DNA from: Pseudomonas costantinii
GTDB taxonomy: Bacteria; Pseudomonadota; Gammaproteobacteria; Pseudomonadales; Pseudomonadaceae
NCBI RefSeq assembly: GCF_001870435.1
Contig: NZ_MDDR01000066.1
Location: 62,001 to 126,000 of the forward strand
Direction: 5' to 3'
Length of the DNA stretch: 64,000 nt
A program made the position numbers and the translations under genes. Within the stretch, counting starts at the first letter, position 1, and the number at the start of each line of letters is the position of its first letter. The notes beneath the pieces are model-generated. The model did not search any database. It was not told where the DNA came from and saw nothing but the letters and a program-made list of their open reading frames with translations. This document shows, piece by piece, positions 35,219-43,605 of this stretch.

Positions 35219-35228
35219 TTGTATACAA
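35219..35228. promoter_or_regulatory. operator-like palindrome, copy 4
   Basis: TTGTATACAA, 27 bases upstream of the gcl start and 139 bases from copy 3. This position overlaps the expected promoter or leader of gcl, as for a repressor site. Confidence 0.68.
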
Positions 35229-35255
35229 TTACAAAACGCAAGAGGCACCAAAACC

Positions 35256-37031
35256 ATGAGCAAAATGAGAGCAATCGAAGCCGCCGTTCTGGTGATGCGC
35301 CGCGAAGGGGTCGACACCGCCTTCGGTATCCCAGGCGCCGCGATCAACCCGCTGTATTCGGCTTTGCAGAAGGTCGGTGGCATCGATCACGTCCTTGCTC
35401 GCCACGTTGAAGGCGCCTCGCACATGGCCGAGGGCTACACCCGCACCAAAGCCGGCAATATCGGCGTGTGCATCGGCACTTCGGGCCCGGCGGGCACCGA
35501 CATGGTCACCGGCCTTTACAGCGCCTGGGCCGACTCGATCCCGATCCTGTGCATCACCGGCCAAGCCCCGCGTGCCCGGATGCACAAGGAAGACTTCCAG
35601 GCCGTCGACATCACCAGCATCGTCAAGCCAGTCACCAAGTGGGCGACCATGGTGATGGAGCCCGGCCAAGTGCCGTACGCCTTCCAGAAAGCCTTCTATG
35701 AAATGCGCTCCGGCCGCCCTGGTCCGGTGCTGATCGACCTGCCGTTCGACGTGCAGATGGCCGAAATCGAATTCGACATTGACGCCTACCAGCCGCTGCC
35801 CCTGGCCAAGCCATTGGCCACGCGTATCCAGGTAGAAAAGGCCTTGGCACTGCTGGATCAGGCCGAACGCCCGCTGCTGGTAAGCGGTGGTGGCGTGATC
35901 AACGCCGACGCCAGCGAACTGCTGGTGGAGTTCGCCGAGTTGACCGGTATTCCAGTGATCCCAACCCTGATGGGTTGGGGCACGATCCCGGACGATCACC
36001 CGCTGATGGTGGGCATGGTCGGCCTGCAAACGTCCCACCGTTATGGCAACGCGACGATGCTCAAATCGGACGTGGTGCTGGGCATTGGTAACCGCTGGGC
36101 CAACCGCCACACCGGCTCGGTAGACGTCTATACCGAAGGCCGCAAATTCATTCACGTCGACATTGAGCCAACGCAAATTGGCCGCGTATTCACCCCGGAC
36201 CTGGGCATCGTCTCCGACGCCGGTTCCGCGCTGACGATGTTCATTGAAGTGGCCCGCGAGTGGAAAGCCGCAGGCAAGCTCAAGGACCGCAGCGCCTGGT
36301 TGCATGACTGCCAGCAGCGCAAGGCCACCCTGCACCGCAAGACCCACTTCGACAACGTGCCGGTCAAGCCGCAACGGGTGTACGAAGAGATGAACCAGGT
36401 GTTCGGCAAAGACACCTGCTACGTCAGCACCATCGGCCTGTCGCAGATTGCCGGTGCGCAATTCCTGCACGTCTACAAACCACGCCACTGGATCAACTGC
36501 GGCCAGGCTGGCCCGTTGGGCTGGACTATTCCGGCGGCACTCGGTGTGGTCAAGGCTGACCCGAGCCGCAAAGTGGTCGCGCTGTCGGGCGACTATGACT
36601 TCCAGTTCATGATCGAAGAACTGGCCGTGGGTGCACAGTTCAAGCTGCCGTACATCCACGTCGTGGTGAACAACTCCTACCTGGGGCTGATCCGCCAGGC
36701 TCAGCGCGGTTTCGAAATGGACTACTGCGTGCAGTTGTCCTTCGACAACCTCAACGCTCCGGAGCTCAACGGTTATGGCGTAGACCACGTCGCCGTCGCC
36801 GAAGGCTTGGGTTGCAAGGCCCTGCGCGTGTTCGAACCGGGCCAGATCCAACCTGCGTTGCGCAAGGCTCAGGAAATGATCGAAGAATTCAAGGTGCCGG
36901 TGATCGTCGAGATCATTCTGGAACGCGTGACCAATATTTCCATGGGCACCGAGATCAACGCCGTCAATGAATTCGAAGATCTGGCGCTGGTCGGCAACGA
37001 TGCGCCGACTGCCATTTCCCTGCTCGATTAA
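35256..37031 (+). CDS. gcl: glyoxylate carboligase
   Basis: A 591-residue ThDP-dependent enzyme that joins two glyoxylates to tartronate semialdehyde plus CO2. The three ThDP-enzyme domains are clear: the N-terminal Pyr domain (FGIPGAAINPLYSALQKVGG; LARHVEGASHMAEGYTR), the FAD-binding middle and the C-terminal PP domain (GQAGPLGWTIPAALGV; SGDYDFQFMIEELAVG; VVNNSYLGLIRQAQRGF). The AAINPLY region lacks the usual catalytic Glu of ThDP enzymes, as known for Gcl. Start MSKMRAIEAAV follows AGAGG. It leads gcl-hyi-glxR-ttuD-pyk. Confidence 0.97.
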   Translation: MSKMRAIEAAVLVMRREGVDTAFGIPGAAINPLYSALQKVGGIDHVLARHVEGASHMAEGYTRTKAGNIGVCIGTSGPAGTDMVTGLYSAWADSIPILCITGQAPRARMHKEDFQAVDITSIVKPVTKWATMVMEPGQVPYAFQKAFYEMRSGRPGPVLIDLPFDVQMAEIEFDIDAYQPLPLAKPLATRIQVEKALALLDQAERPLLVSGGGVINADASELLVEFAELTGIPVIPTLMGWGTIPDDHPLMVGMVGLQTSHRYGNATMLKSDVVLGIGNRWANRHTGSVDVYTEGRKFIHVDIEPTQIGRVFTPDLGIVSDAGSALTMFIEVAREWKAAGKLKDRSAWLHDCQQRKATLHRKTHFDNVPVKPQRVYEEMNQVFGKDTCYVSTIGLSQIAGAQFLHVYKPRHWINCGQAGPLGWTIPAALGVVKADPSRKVVALSGDYDFQFMIEELAVGAQFKLPYIHVVVNNSYLGLIRQAQRGFEMDYCVQLSFDNLNAPELNGYGVDHVAVAEGLGCKALRVFEPGQIQPALRKAQEMIEEFKVPVIVEIILERVTNISMGTEINAVNEFEDLALVGNDAPTAISLLD

Positions 37032-37041
37032 GGAGAACCCT

Positions 37042-37824
37042 ATGCCGCGCTTTGCCGCCAACCTGTCCATGCTGTTTACCGAACAGGATTTCCTTGCCCG
37101 TTTTAAAGCGGCCGCTGATGCCGGGTTTGAAGGGGTCGAATACCTGTTCCCGTATGAGTTCAGCTCCGCCGAAATCAAGGCGCAACTGGACGCCAACGGC
37201 CTGACCCAAGTGCTGTTCAACCTGCCGGCCGGGGACTGGGCCAAGGGCGAACGCGGCCTGGCGTGCCACCCGGACCGGGTCGAGGAGTTCCGCGCCGGGG
37301 TCAAGCTGGCCATCGCTTATGCCCAGGTGCTGGGCAATACCCAGATCAACTGCCTGGCGGGTATCCGGCCACAGGGCGTTGACGATGAAATCCTGGAAAA
37401 AACCTTTGTCGCCAACCTCAAGTACGCCGCCGAGAAGCTGCAAGCAGTGGGTATCAAGCTGGTGATGGAAATGATCAACACCCGCGACATCCCGGGCTTC
37501 TACCTGAACAACACAGCACAAGCCCTGTCGATTCGCGAGCAGGTGGGCAGCGCCAACCTGTTTCTGCAATACGACATCTACCACATGCAAATCATGGAAG
37601 GCGACTTGGCCCGCACCATGGCCTCGCATCTGGGTGAGATCAATCACATCCAGTTGGCGGACAACCCAGGGCGCAACGAGCCGGGCACCGGTGAGATCAA
37701 CTACCGCTTCCTGTTCGAGCATCTGGACCGCATCGGTTACCAGGGTTGGGTCGGCTGTGAATACAAGCCGTTGACGACCACCGAAGCGGGTCTGGGCTGG
37801 CTCAAAACCCATAACGCGATCTAA
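37042..37824 (+). CDS. hyi: hydroxypyruvate isomerase
   Basis: A 260-residue TIM-barrel enzyme (AP endonuclease 2 superfamily) that interconverts hydroxypyruvate and tartronate semialdehyde. Landmarks: FAANLSMLFTEQDFLARFKAAADAGFEGVEYLFPY at the start, INCLAGI, VMEMINTRDIPGFYLNN with the metal-binding Glu, QYDIYHMQIMEGD and IQLADNPGRNEPGTGEINY. ATG 37042 follows AAGGAG, 10 bases after the gcl stop. Confidence 0.95.
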   Translation: MPRFAANLSMLFTEQDFLARFKAAADAGFEGVEYLFPYEFSSAEIKAQLDANGLTQVLFNLPAGDWAKGERGLACHPDRVEEFRAGVKLAIAYAQVLGNTQINCLAGIRPQGVDDEILEKTFVANLKYAAEKLQAVGIKLVMEMINTRDIPGFYLNNTAQALSIREQVGSANLFLQYDIYHMQIMEGDLARTMASHLGEINHIQLADNPGRNEPGTGEINYRFLFEHLDRIGYQGWVGCEYKPLTTTEAGLGWLKTHNAI

Positions 37825-37832
37825 CTCTCACT

Positions 37833-37939
37833 GATCGTTCCCACGCTCTGCGTGGGAATGCAGCCCGGGACGCTCCGCGTCTCAAAGCGTGACGCGGAGC
37901 GTCACAAGAGGCATTCCCACGCAGAGCGTGGGAACGATC
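37833..37939. repeat. 107-bp GATCGTTCCCACGC repeat, copy upstream of glxR
   Basis: A palindrome with 5' GATCGTTCCCACGC and 3' GCGTGGGAACGATC ends, containing inner CGCTCCGCGTC and GACGCGGAGCG arms. It is the same length as, and in the same orientation as, the copy at 38874, with about five base differences. Confidence 0.92.
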
Positions 37940-37968
37940 AATGCGCCTAATAACAAGAGGATTTCTTC

Positions 37969-38859
37969 ATGGCTAAAATCGGATTTATCGGCACCGGCAT
38001 CATGGGCGAACCCATGGCCGCGAACCTGCAGAAAGCAGGTCACCAATTGTTCCTGTCCGAACACCACGGCAAGGCACCACAAGCACTGATCGACGCTGGC
38101 GCCGTGGCCCTGGCCAACCCGCAGCAAGTGGCGCAGGAAGCGGAGTTCATCATCGTCATGGTGCCCGACACCCCGCAGGTCGACGATGTGCTGTTCCGCG
38201 CCGACGGTGTGGCCGCCGGCCTGTCGCCGAACAAGGTGGTGATCGACATGAGTTCGATCTCGCCCACCGCCACCAAGGCCTTCGCTGCGAAGATCAACGC
38301 AACCGGCGCGCAGTACCTCGACGCCCCGGTATCCGGTGGCGAAGTCGGCGCCAAAGCCGGCACCTTGAGCATCATGATTGGTGGCGAGCAGCAGACGTTT
38401 GAACGCGCACTGCCGCTGTTCCAGAGCATGGGCAAGAACATCACCCTGGTCGGCGGCAATGGCGATGGCCAGACCGCCAAGGTTGCCAACCAAATCATCG
38501 TCGCATTGAACATCCAGGCGGTGGCTGAAGCGCTGCTGTTCGCCTCAAAAAACGGCGCCGACCCGGCCAAGGTGCGTGAAGCGCTGATGGGCGGCTTCGC
38601 CTCGTCGAAGATCCTCGAAGTGCATGGCGAACGTATGATCAAGGGTACCTTCGATCCGGGCTTCCGCATCAACCTGCACCAGAAGGACCTGAACCTGGCG
38701 CTGGCCGGTGCCAAGGAGCTGGGGATCAACCTGCCGAACACCGCCGGCACCCAGCAAGTGTTCAGCACCTGCACCGCGATTGGCGGCGGGAATTGGGACC
38801 ACTCCGCGCTGATCAAGGGCCTGGAGCATATGGCGAATTTTTCGATTCGCGATAAATAA
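37969..38859 (+). CDS. glxR: tartronate semialdehyde reductase
   Basis: A 296-residue member of the beta-hydroxyacid dehydrogenase family that reduces tartronate semialdehyde (2-hydroxy-3-oxopropionate) to D-glycerate. The Rossmann motif IGFIGTGIMGEPMAANL is at the N-terminus, the substrate motif DAPVSGGEVGAKAGTLSIMIGG near 117, and the catalytic Lys in GQTAKVANQI near 171. The C-terminal FRINLHQKDLNLAL is typical. The gene is flanked on both sides by the 107-bp repeats. Confidence 0.95.
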   Translation: MAKIGFIGTGIMGEPMAANLQKAGHQLFLSEHHGKAPQALIDAGAVALANPQQVAQEAEFIIVMVPDTPQVDDVLFRADGVAAGLSPNKVVIDMSSISPTATKAFAAKINATGAQYLDAPVSGGEVGAKAGTLSIMIGGEQQTFERALPLFQSMGKNITLVGGNGDGQTAKVANQIIVALNIQAVAEALLFASKNGADPAKVREALMGGFASSKILEVHGERMIKGTFDPGFRINLHQKDLNLALAGAKELGINLPNTAGTQQVFSTCTAIGGGNWDHSALIKGLEHMANFSIRDK

Positions 38860-38873
38860 CCTGCTCCACCGCT

Positions 38874-38980
38874 GATCGTTCCCACGCTCTGCGTGGGAGT
38901 GCAGCCCGGGACGCTCCACGTCCCAAAGCGTGACGCAGAGCGTCACAAGAGGCATTCCCACGCAGAGCGTGGGAACGATC
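38874..38980. repeat. 107-bp GATCGTTCCCACGC repeat, copy downstream of glxR
   Basis: Near-identical direct copy of the element at 37833. It lies 14 bases after the glxR stop and 40 bases before ttuD. Confidence 0.92.
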
Positions 38981-39020
38981 GTCTTGAATCTAATAACAAG
39001 AATCCCCCGGGAGCCCGCTT

Positions 39021-40301
39021 ATGTCGGTCGATCCGCAACACCTGCTTCGCGAGCTGTTTGCCACAGCCATCGACGCCGCTCACCCCCGGCTCGTCCTTGA
39101 ACCTTACCTGCCCGCCGACCGCAGCGGCCGTGTGATCGTGATCGGCGCCGGCAAAGCCGCAGCTGCCATGGCGCTCGTCGTGGAAAACTGCTGGCAAGGC
39201 GAAATCTCAGGCCTGGTGGTCACCCGCTACGGCCACGGCGCGCCCTGCAAGAAAATCGAAGTGGTCGAAGCCGCACACCCGGTCCCCGATGCGGCAGGGC
39301 TTGCGGTCGCCAAGCGTGTGCTGGAATTGATCAGCAACCTTGGCGAAGACGACCGCGTAATCTTCCTGCTCTCCGGTGGCGGCTCTGCATTGCTGGCCCT
39401 TCCCGCTGAAGGCATCACCCTGGCCGACAAGCAGGCCGTCAACAAAGCCCTGCTCAAATCCGGCGCGACCATTGGCGAGATGAATTGCGTGCGCAAGCAC
39501 CTCTCCGCCATCAAAGGCGGCCGACTGGCGAAAGCGGCATGGCCGGCAACCGTCTACACCTACGCGATTTCCGATGTGCCGGGCGACCAGGCCACGGTGA
39601 TCGCCTCCGGCCCCACCGTCGGCGACCCGAGCACCTCGCAACAAGCCCTGGCGATCCTCAAGCGCTACGGCATCGAGGCCCCCACCTCGGTGCGCAGCTG
39701 GTTGCAAAACCCGACCTCGGAGACCGTCAAGCCCGGCGACCCGGTGCTTGCCCGCAGCCACTTCCAATTGATCGCCCGCCCGCAACAGTCCCTGGAAGCG
39801 GTGGCGGTGAAAGTCCGCCAGGCCGGGTTCAGCCCGCTGATTCTCGGCGATCTCGAAGGTGAAGCCCGGGACGTGGCCAAGGTGCACGCCGGTATCGCTC
39901 GCCAGATTGTGCAGCACGGCCAGCCTTTAGCCGCGCCGTGTGTGATTTTGTCCGGCGGTGAAACCACCGTCACCGTGCGCGGCAATGGCCGTGGTGGGCG
40001 CAACGCCGAGTTCCTGTTGAGCCTGACCGACAGCCTCAAGGGCCTGCCCGGCGTCTACGCCCTGGCCGGTGACACCGATGGCATCGACGGCTCCGAAGAC
40101 AACGCCGGTGCAATCATGACCCCATGCAGTTATGCCCGCGCCGAAGCCTTGGGCCTGTCTGCCAGCGATGAGCTGGATAACAACAATGGCTACGGCTACT
40201 TCGCCGCACTCGACGGTTTGATCGTCACCGAGCCGACCCGCACCAACGTCAACGACTTCCGCGCCATTCTGATCCTTGGGAACCCTGCACATGACGCCTG
40301 A
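39021..40301 (+). CDS. ttuD: glycerate 2-kinase/hydroxypyruvate reductase, MOFRL family
   Basis: A 426-residue protein of the GckA/TtuD family. It contains the N-terminal DUF4147 domain (VIVIGAGKAAAAMA; VTRYGHGAPCKKIEVVEAAHPVPD; LLSGGGSALLALP) and the C-terminal MOFRL domain (LSGGETTVTVRGNGRGGRNAEFLLS; LAGDTDGIDGSEDNAGA). It is often annotated as hydroxypyruvate reductase, but biochemically characterised members are glycerate 2-kinases; in this operon it would phosphorylate glycerate to 2-phosphoglycerate. Its last 11 bases overlap the pyk start. Confidence 0.92.
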   Translation: MSVDPQHLLRELFATAIDAAHPRLVLEPYLPADRSGRVIVIGAGKAAAAMALVVENCWQGEISGLVVTRYGHGAPCKKIEVVEAAHPVPDAAGLAVAKRVLELISNLGEDDRVIFLLSGGGSALLALPAEGITLADKQAVNKALLKSGATIGEMNCVRKHLSAIKGGRLAKAAWPATVYTYAISDVPGDQATVIASGPTVGDPSTSQQALAILKRYGIEAPTSVRSWLQNPTSETVKPGDPVLARSHFQLIARPQQSLEAVAVKVRQAGFSPLILGDLEGEARDVAKVHAGIARQIVQHGQPLAAPCVILSGGETTVTVRGNGRGGRNAEFLLSLTDSLKGLPGVYALAGDTDGIDGSEDNAGAIMTPCSYARAEALGLSASDELDNNNGYGYFAALDGLIVTEPTRTNVNDFRAILILGNPAHDA

Positions 40302-41706
40302 CAAGAAGGTCAAAATCCTCGCCACCCTGGGCCCGGCCATCGACGGTATCGACGACATCCGCGAGCTGGTGGAAGCCGGGGTGAACATCTTCCGCCTCAA
40401 CTTCAGCCACGGCGAACATGCCGATCATGCCCAGCGTTATCAATGGATCCGCCAGGTGGAGCGCCAGCTGAATTACCCGCTGGGCATCCTGATGGACCTG
40501 CAAGGACCAAAGCTGCGGGTCGGGCGGTTTGCCGAGGGCAAAGTGCAATTGGTGCGTGGCCAGGCCCTGCGCCTGGATCTGGACCCGACGCCGGGCGACC
40601 AATGCCGGGTCAACCTCCCGCACCCGGAAATCATTGCTGCGCTTGAGCCCGGCATGGACCTGCTGCTGGACGACGGCAAGCTGCGCCTGCGGGTGATCAC
40701 CAAACATGCCGATGCAATCGACACCACCGTGCTCAATGGCGGCGAACTGTCTGATCGCAAAGGTGTGAATGTGCCACAAGCCTTACTGGAGCTCAGCCCG
40801 TTGACGGCCAAGGACCGTCGCGATTTGAGCTTCGGCCTGGAGTTGGGCGTGGACTGGGTGGCGCTGTCGTTTGTGCAGCGCCCGGAAGACATTCGCGAAG
40901 CCCGCGAACTGATCGGCGACAAGGCGTTTTTGATGGCCAAGATCGAGAAGCCGTCTGCCGTACAGCGCTTGCAGGAAATTGCCGAGCTGAGCGACGCGAT
41001 CATGGTGGCCAGAGGTGACCTGGGTGTTGAGGTGCCGGCCGAAAGCGTGCCGCAAATCCAGAAAGACATCATCAGCACCTGCCGCCAACTGGGTAAACCG
41101 GTGGTGGTAGCGACCCAGATGCTTGAGTCGATGCGCTTCTCCCCGGCGCCGACCCGCGCCGAAGTGACGGATGTCGCCAACGCCGTGGCCGAAGGTGCGG
41201 ATGCGGTGATGCTGTCAGCGGAGACCGCGTCCGGCGACTACCCGCTGGAAGCCGTGCAGATGATGAGCAAGATCATCCGCCAAGTAGAAAGCGGCCCGGA
41301 TTACCAGACGCAACTCGACGTCAGCCGACCCAAAGCGGATGCCACGGTGTCGGACGCAATCAGCTGCGCGATCCGGCGTATCAGCAGCATCCTGCCGGTG
41401 GCGGTGCTGGTGAACTACAGCGAGTCCGGCAGCTCCAGCCTGCGCGCGGCGCGGGAACGGCCGGTGGCACCAATCCTCAACCTCACGCCGAACCTGTCGA
41501 CAGCGCGGCGTTTGAGCGTGGCGTGGGGCGTGCATTCGGTGGTCAATGATCGGCTGCGTCAGGTGGATGAGGTGTGTTCCACGGCGCTGGAAATCGCTCA
41601 GGCCCAGGGGATGGCGCAGCGTGGGGATACGTTGGTGATTACCGCGGGGGTGCCGTTTGGGCAGCCGGGGTCTACCAATTCTCTGCGTATCGAGACGTTG
41701 ATTTAG
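40291..41706 (+). CDS. pyk: pyruvate kinase
   Basis: A 471-residue pyruvate kinase converting phosphoenolpyruvate and ADP to pyruvate and ATP. Motifs: KVKILATLGPAIDG, NIFRLNFSHGEH, MDLQGPKLRVGRF, the signature FLMAKIEKPSAV with catalytic Lys, MVARGDLGVEVP and TQMLESMRFSPAPTRAEVTDVANAV. The ATG at 40291 gives the family N-terminus and overlaps ttuD by 11 bases. In tartrate operons the equivalent is TtuE. Here it closes the path from glyoxylate. Confidence 0.95.
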   Translation: MTPDKKVKILATLGPAIDGIDDIRELVEAGVNIFRLNFSHGEHADHAQRYQWIRQVERQLNYPLGILMDLQGPKLRVGRFAEGKVQLVRGQALRLDLDPTPGDQCRVNLPHPEIIAALEPGMDLLLDDGKLRLRVITKHADAIDTTVLNGGELSDRKGVNVPQALLELSPLTAKDRRDLSFGLELGVDWVALSFVQRPEDIREARELIGDKAFLMAKIEKPSAVQRLQEIAELSDAIMVARGDLGVEVPAESVPQIQKDIISTCRQLGKPVVVATQMLESMRFSPAPTRAEVTDVANAVAEGADAVMLSAETASGDYPLEAVQMMSKIIRQVESGPDYQTQLDVSRPKADATVSDAISCAIRRISSILPVAVLVNYSESGSSSLRAARERPVAPILNLTPNLSTARRLSVAWGVHSVVNDRLRQVDEVCSTALEIAQAQGMAQRGDTLVITAGVPFGQPGSTNSLRIETLI

Positions 41707-41717
41707 CGCCTGTAAGG

Positions 41718-41747
41718 GCCCCTTCGCGAGCAAGCCCGCGAAGGGGG
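41718..41747. repeat. REP-like hairpin after pyk
   Basis: GCCCCTTCGCG and CGCGAAGGGGG arms enclose AGCAAGCC. It is the core of the TTCGCGAGCAAGCC REP family and probably marks the 3' end of the gcl operon. Confidence 0.75.
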
Positions 41748-41774
41748 CGATTCGGTCTCATTGACTCAACCAAA

Positions 41775-42647
41775 ATGCACAACCAGACCTGCCCCGACTG
41801 GGCCGAAGCCCTGCTCAACGGCTTCAGCCAGATCTTCCTCCAGCGCCAACCGTTGTGTGGCCTGCTGTGCCTGCTGGCCATCCTGATCGGCGCCCCGGCT
41901 TTGCTCGGTGGCGCGTTATTGGGTGGCGTCGCGGGTTTGCTCACGGCCCAGCGCCGGGGTTATCCAAAGGCGGAGCGCCAGGCCGGTCTTTATAGCTACA
42001 ACGGTGTGCTGCTGGGCTTGTTGATCAGCCAACACTTCGCCTGGTCGGCCTTGTTGCCGCCGCTGATTCTGGCGTGCGGTGGCTTGAGCGCGATCCTCAC
42101 ACGGCAATGGCTCAAACACGCGACTCAACCGAATGATTTGCCTGCCTATACCACGCCTTTCGTCGGCCTCGGCTGGTTGCTGCTGGGTACTGCCCCGGAC
42201 AGCACGCTTGTCGTGACCGAGCCCGACACGTTGTCCGTCTTGGCTGCCCCCTTTACCGGCCTCGCGCAAGTCATGTTGCTGGACCGCCCCTTGGCCGGCA
42301 CTTTGATTGCACTGGGTCTGCTGCTGGCCAACCGTCGCGCGGCCTTATGGGCAATGATCGGCGCCAGCATCGGCGTGCTGATCGCCCTGCTGCTGGACGA
42401 ACCCGCCAGCGCCCTCCTCGGCCTGCACAGCTATAACCCGGCGCTGGCTGCGCTGGCATTGAGCCAAACGCGTCGCCAATCCTGGTTGCCGCTGCTCGGC
42501 ATCGGCCTGGCAATCATCCTCACGCCAGGTTTCGCCGCCCTGCACCTGCCCGCGCTGACCGCGCCGTTTATCCTCGCCTGCTGGCTGGCACGCGCCAGCC
42601 AACGGATGTTTAAACCCCGCGTGGACAGCCCGTTCGAATCCCCCTAG
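41775..42647 (+). CDS. urea transporter family protein
   Basis: A 290-residue inner-membrane protein of the UT family (urea channel). About ten hydrophobic segments occur in two halves; FLQRQPLCGLLCLLAIL, GLYSYNGVLLGLLISQH and LLGLHSYNPALAALALSQ are the family's pore-lining duplicated signatures (YNGVLxG and YNPAL). ATG 41775 is the first reasonable start; longer frames run into pyk. Allantoicase and ureidoglycolate lyase each release one urea, so either urea recapture or efflux fits the context. Confidence 0.88.
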   Translation: MHNQTCPDWAEALLNGFSQIFLQRQPLCGLLCLLAILIGAPALLGGALLGGVAGLLTAQRRGYPKAERQAGLYSYNGVLLGLLISQHFAWSALLPPLILACGGLSAILTRQWLKHATQPNDLPAYTTPFVGLGWLLLGTAPDSTLVVTEPDTLSVLAAPFTGLAQVMLLDRPLAGTLIALGLLLANRRAALWAMIGASIGVLIALLLDEPASALLGLHSYNPALAALALSQTRRQSWLPLLGIGLAIILTPGFAALHLPALTAPFILACWLARASQRMFKPRVDSPFESP

Positions 42648-42678
42648 GCTTGCTCGATATTCGATTCAGGCGATTTCC

Positions 42679-43500
42679 ATGGACAGCAACAACTGGCGTC
42701 AACGGCTGTATGTAATGGTGTTCCAGAGTGACACCGTGGCTGGCCGACGCTTCGATAGCACCCTGCTGCTGATCATCCTCGCCAGCCTGGTGATTGTGAT
42801 CCTCGACAGCATCCAGGAGGTGCACGACAACTACGCCGACCTGCTGGCCTACATCGAGTGGGGCTTCACCATCATCTTCGCCATCGAGTACGGGCTGCGG
42901 CTGTACTGCTCGCCCAAGCCGTTGCGCTATGCGTTCAGCTTTTATGGGTTGGTGGACTTGCTGGCTATCGTGCCCGGCATCCTCGCGCTGTATTACAGCG
43001 ACGCCCAATACCTGCTAATTATCCGGATTATCCGGATGCTGCGGATCTTCCGCGTGCTCAAGCTGGGGCCGTACCTCAAACAGGCCAACTACCTGATGGC
43101 GGCGCTGCGGGGCAGCAAACAGAAGATCGTGGTGTTCCTGCTGAGCGTCTGCACGCTGGTGACAGTGTTCGGCACCCTGATGTACGTGATCGAGGGGCCG
43201 GAGCACGGGTTTACCAGTATTCCCAAAGGCATTTACTGGGCAATCGTGACCCTGACCACCGTGGGCTTCGGCGATATCGTGCCGAAGACGCCACTGGGCC
43301 AAGTGATCTCGTCGCTGGTAATGATCACCGGTTATTCGATCATCGCGGTGCCTACCGGGATTTTCACGGCGGAACTGGCGAATGCCATGCGCGGTGAACA
43401 GCTGCAACACGATTGCCCGGTGTGCAAGAAAGACAGCCATGAGCCCAATGCGGCGTTTTGCTCGCGTTGTGGCAATAATCTTTTCAAAAGAATGGAATAA
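42679..43500 (+). CDS. voltage-gated K+ channel-like protein with zinc ribbon
   Basis: A 273-residue six-helix ion channel. The S4 segment carries the regularly spaced Arg/Lys (RIIRMLRIFRVLKLG, about 115-129) and the pore has the K+ selectivity filter TTVGFGD (about 193-199). S6 follows (MITGYSIIAVPTGIFTAEL). After a short cytoplasmic stretch there is a zinc-ribbon-like tail with CPVCKK and CSRCG, four Cys between about 246 and 264. This resembles the Kch-type ion transporter proteins of proteobacteria. It stands alone. Confidence 0.88.
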   Translation: MDSNNWRQRLYVMVFQSDTVAGRRFDSTLLLIILASLVIVILDSIQEVHDNYADLLAYIEWGFTIIFAIEYGLRLYCSPKPLRYAFSFYGLVDLLAIVPGILALYYSDAQYLLIIRIIRMLRIFRVLKLGPYLKQANYLMAALRGSKQKIVVFLLSVCTLVTVFGTLMYVIEGPEHGFTSIPKGIYWAIVTLTTVGFGDIVPKTPLGQVISSLVMITGYSIIAVPTGIFTAELANAMRGEQLQHDCPVCKKDSHEPNAAFCSRCGNNLFKRME

Positions 43501-43605
43501 GCAAAGAGCGTTTTAATCTTTAAACGTCTATGCGGCGCCCGCTATAGTCGATGGCAAATTGCCCCCACTCAACCAATAACCTTCTCGAACAACAAGGAAT
43601 GAGCA

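Noticed and set aside
35229..37313. 694-codon minus-strand ORF opposite gcl and hyi
   Set aside because: Spans two real genes on the other strand and covers the gcl operator region; a shadow frame.
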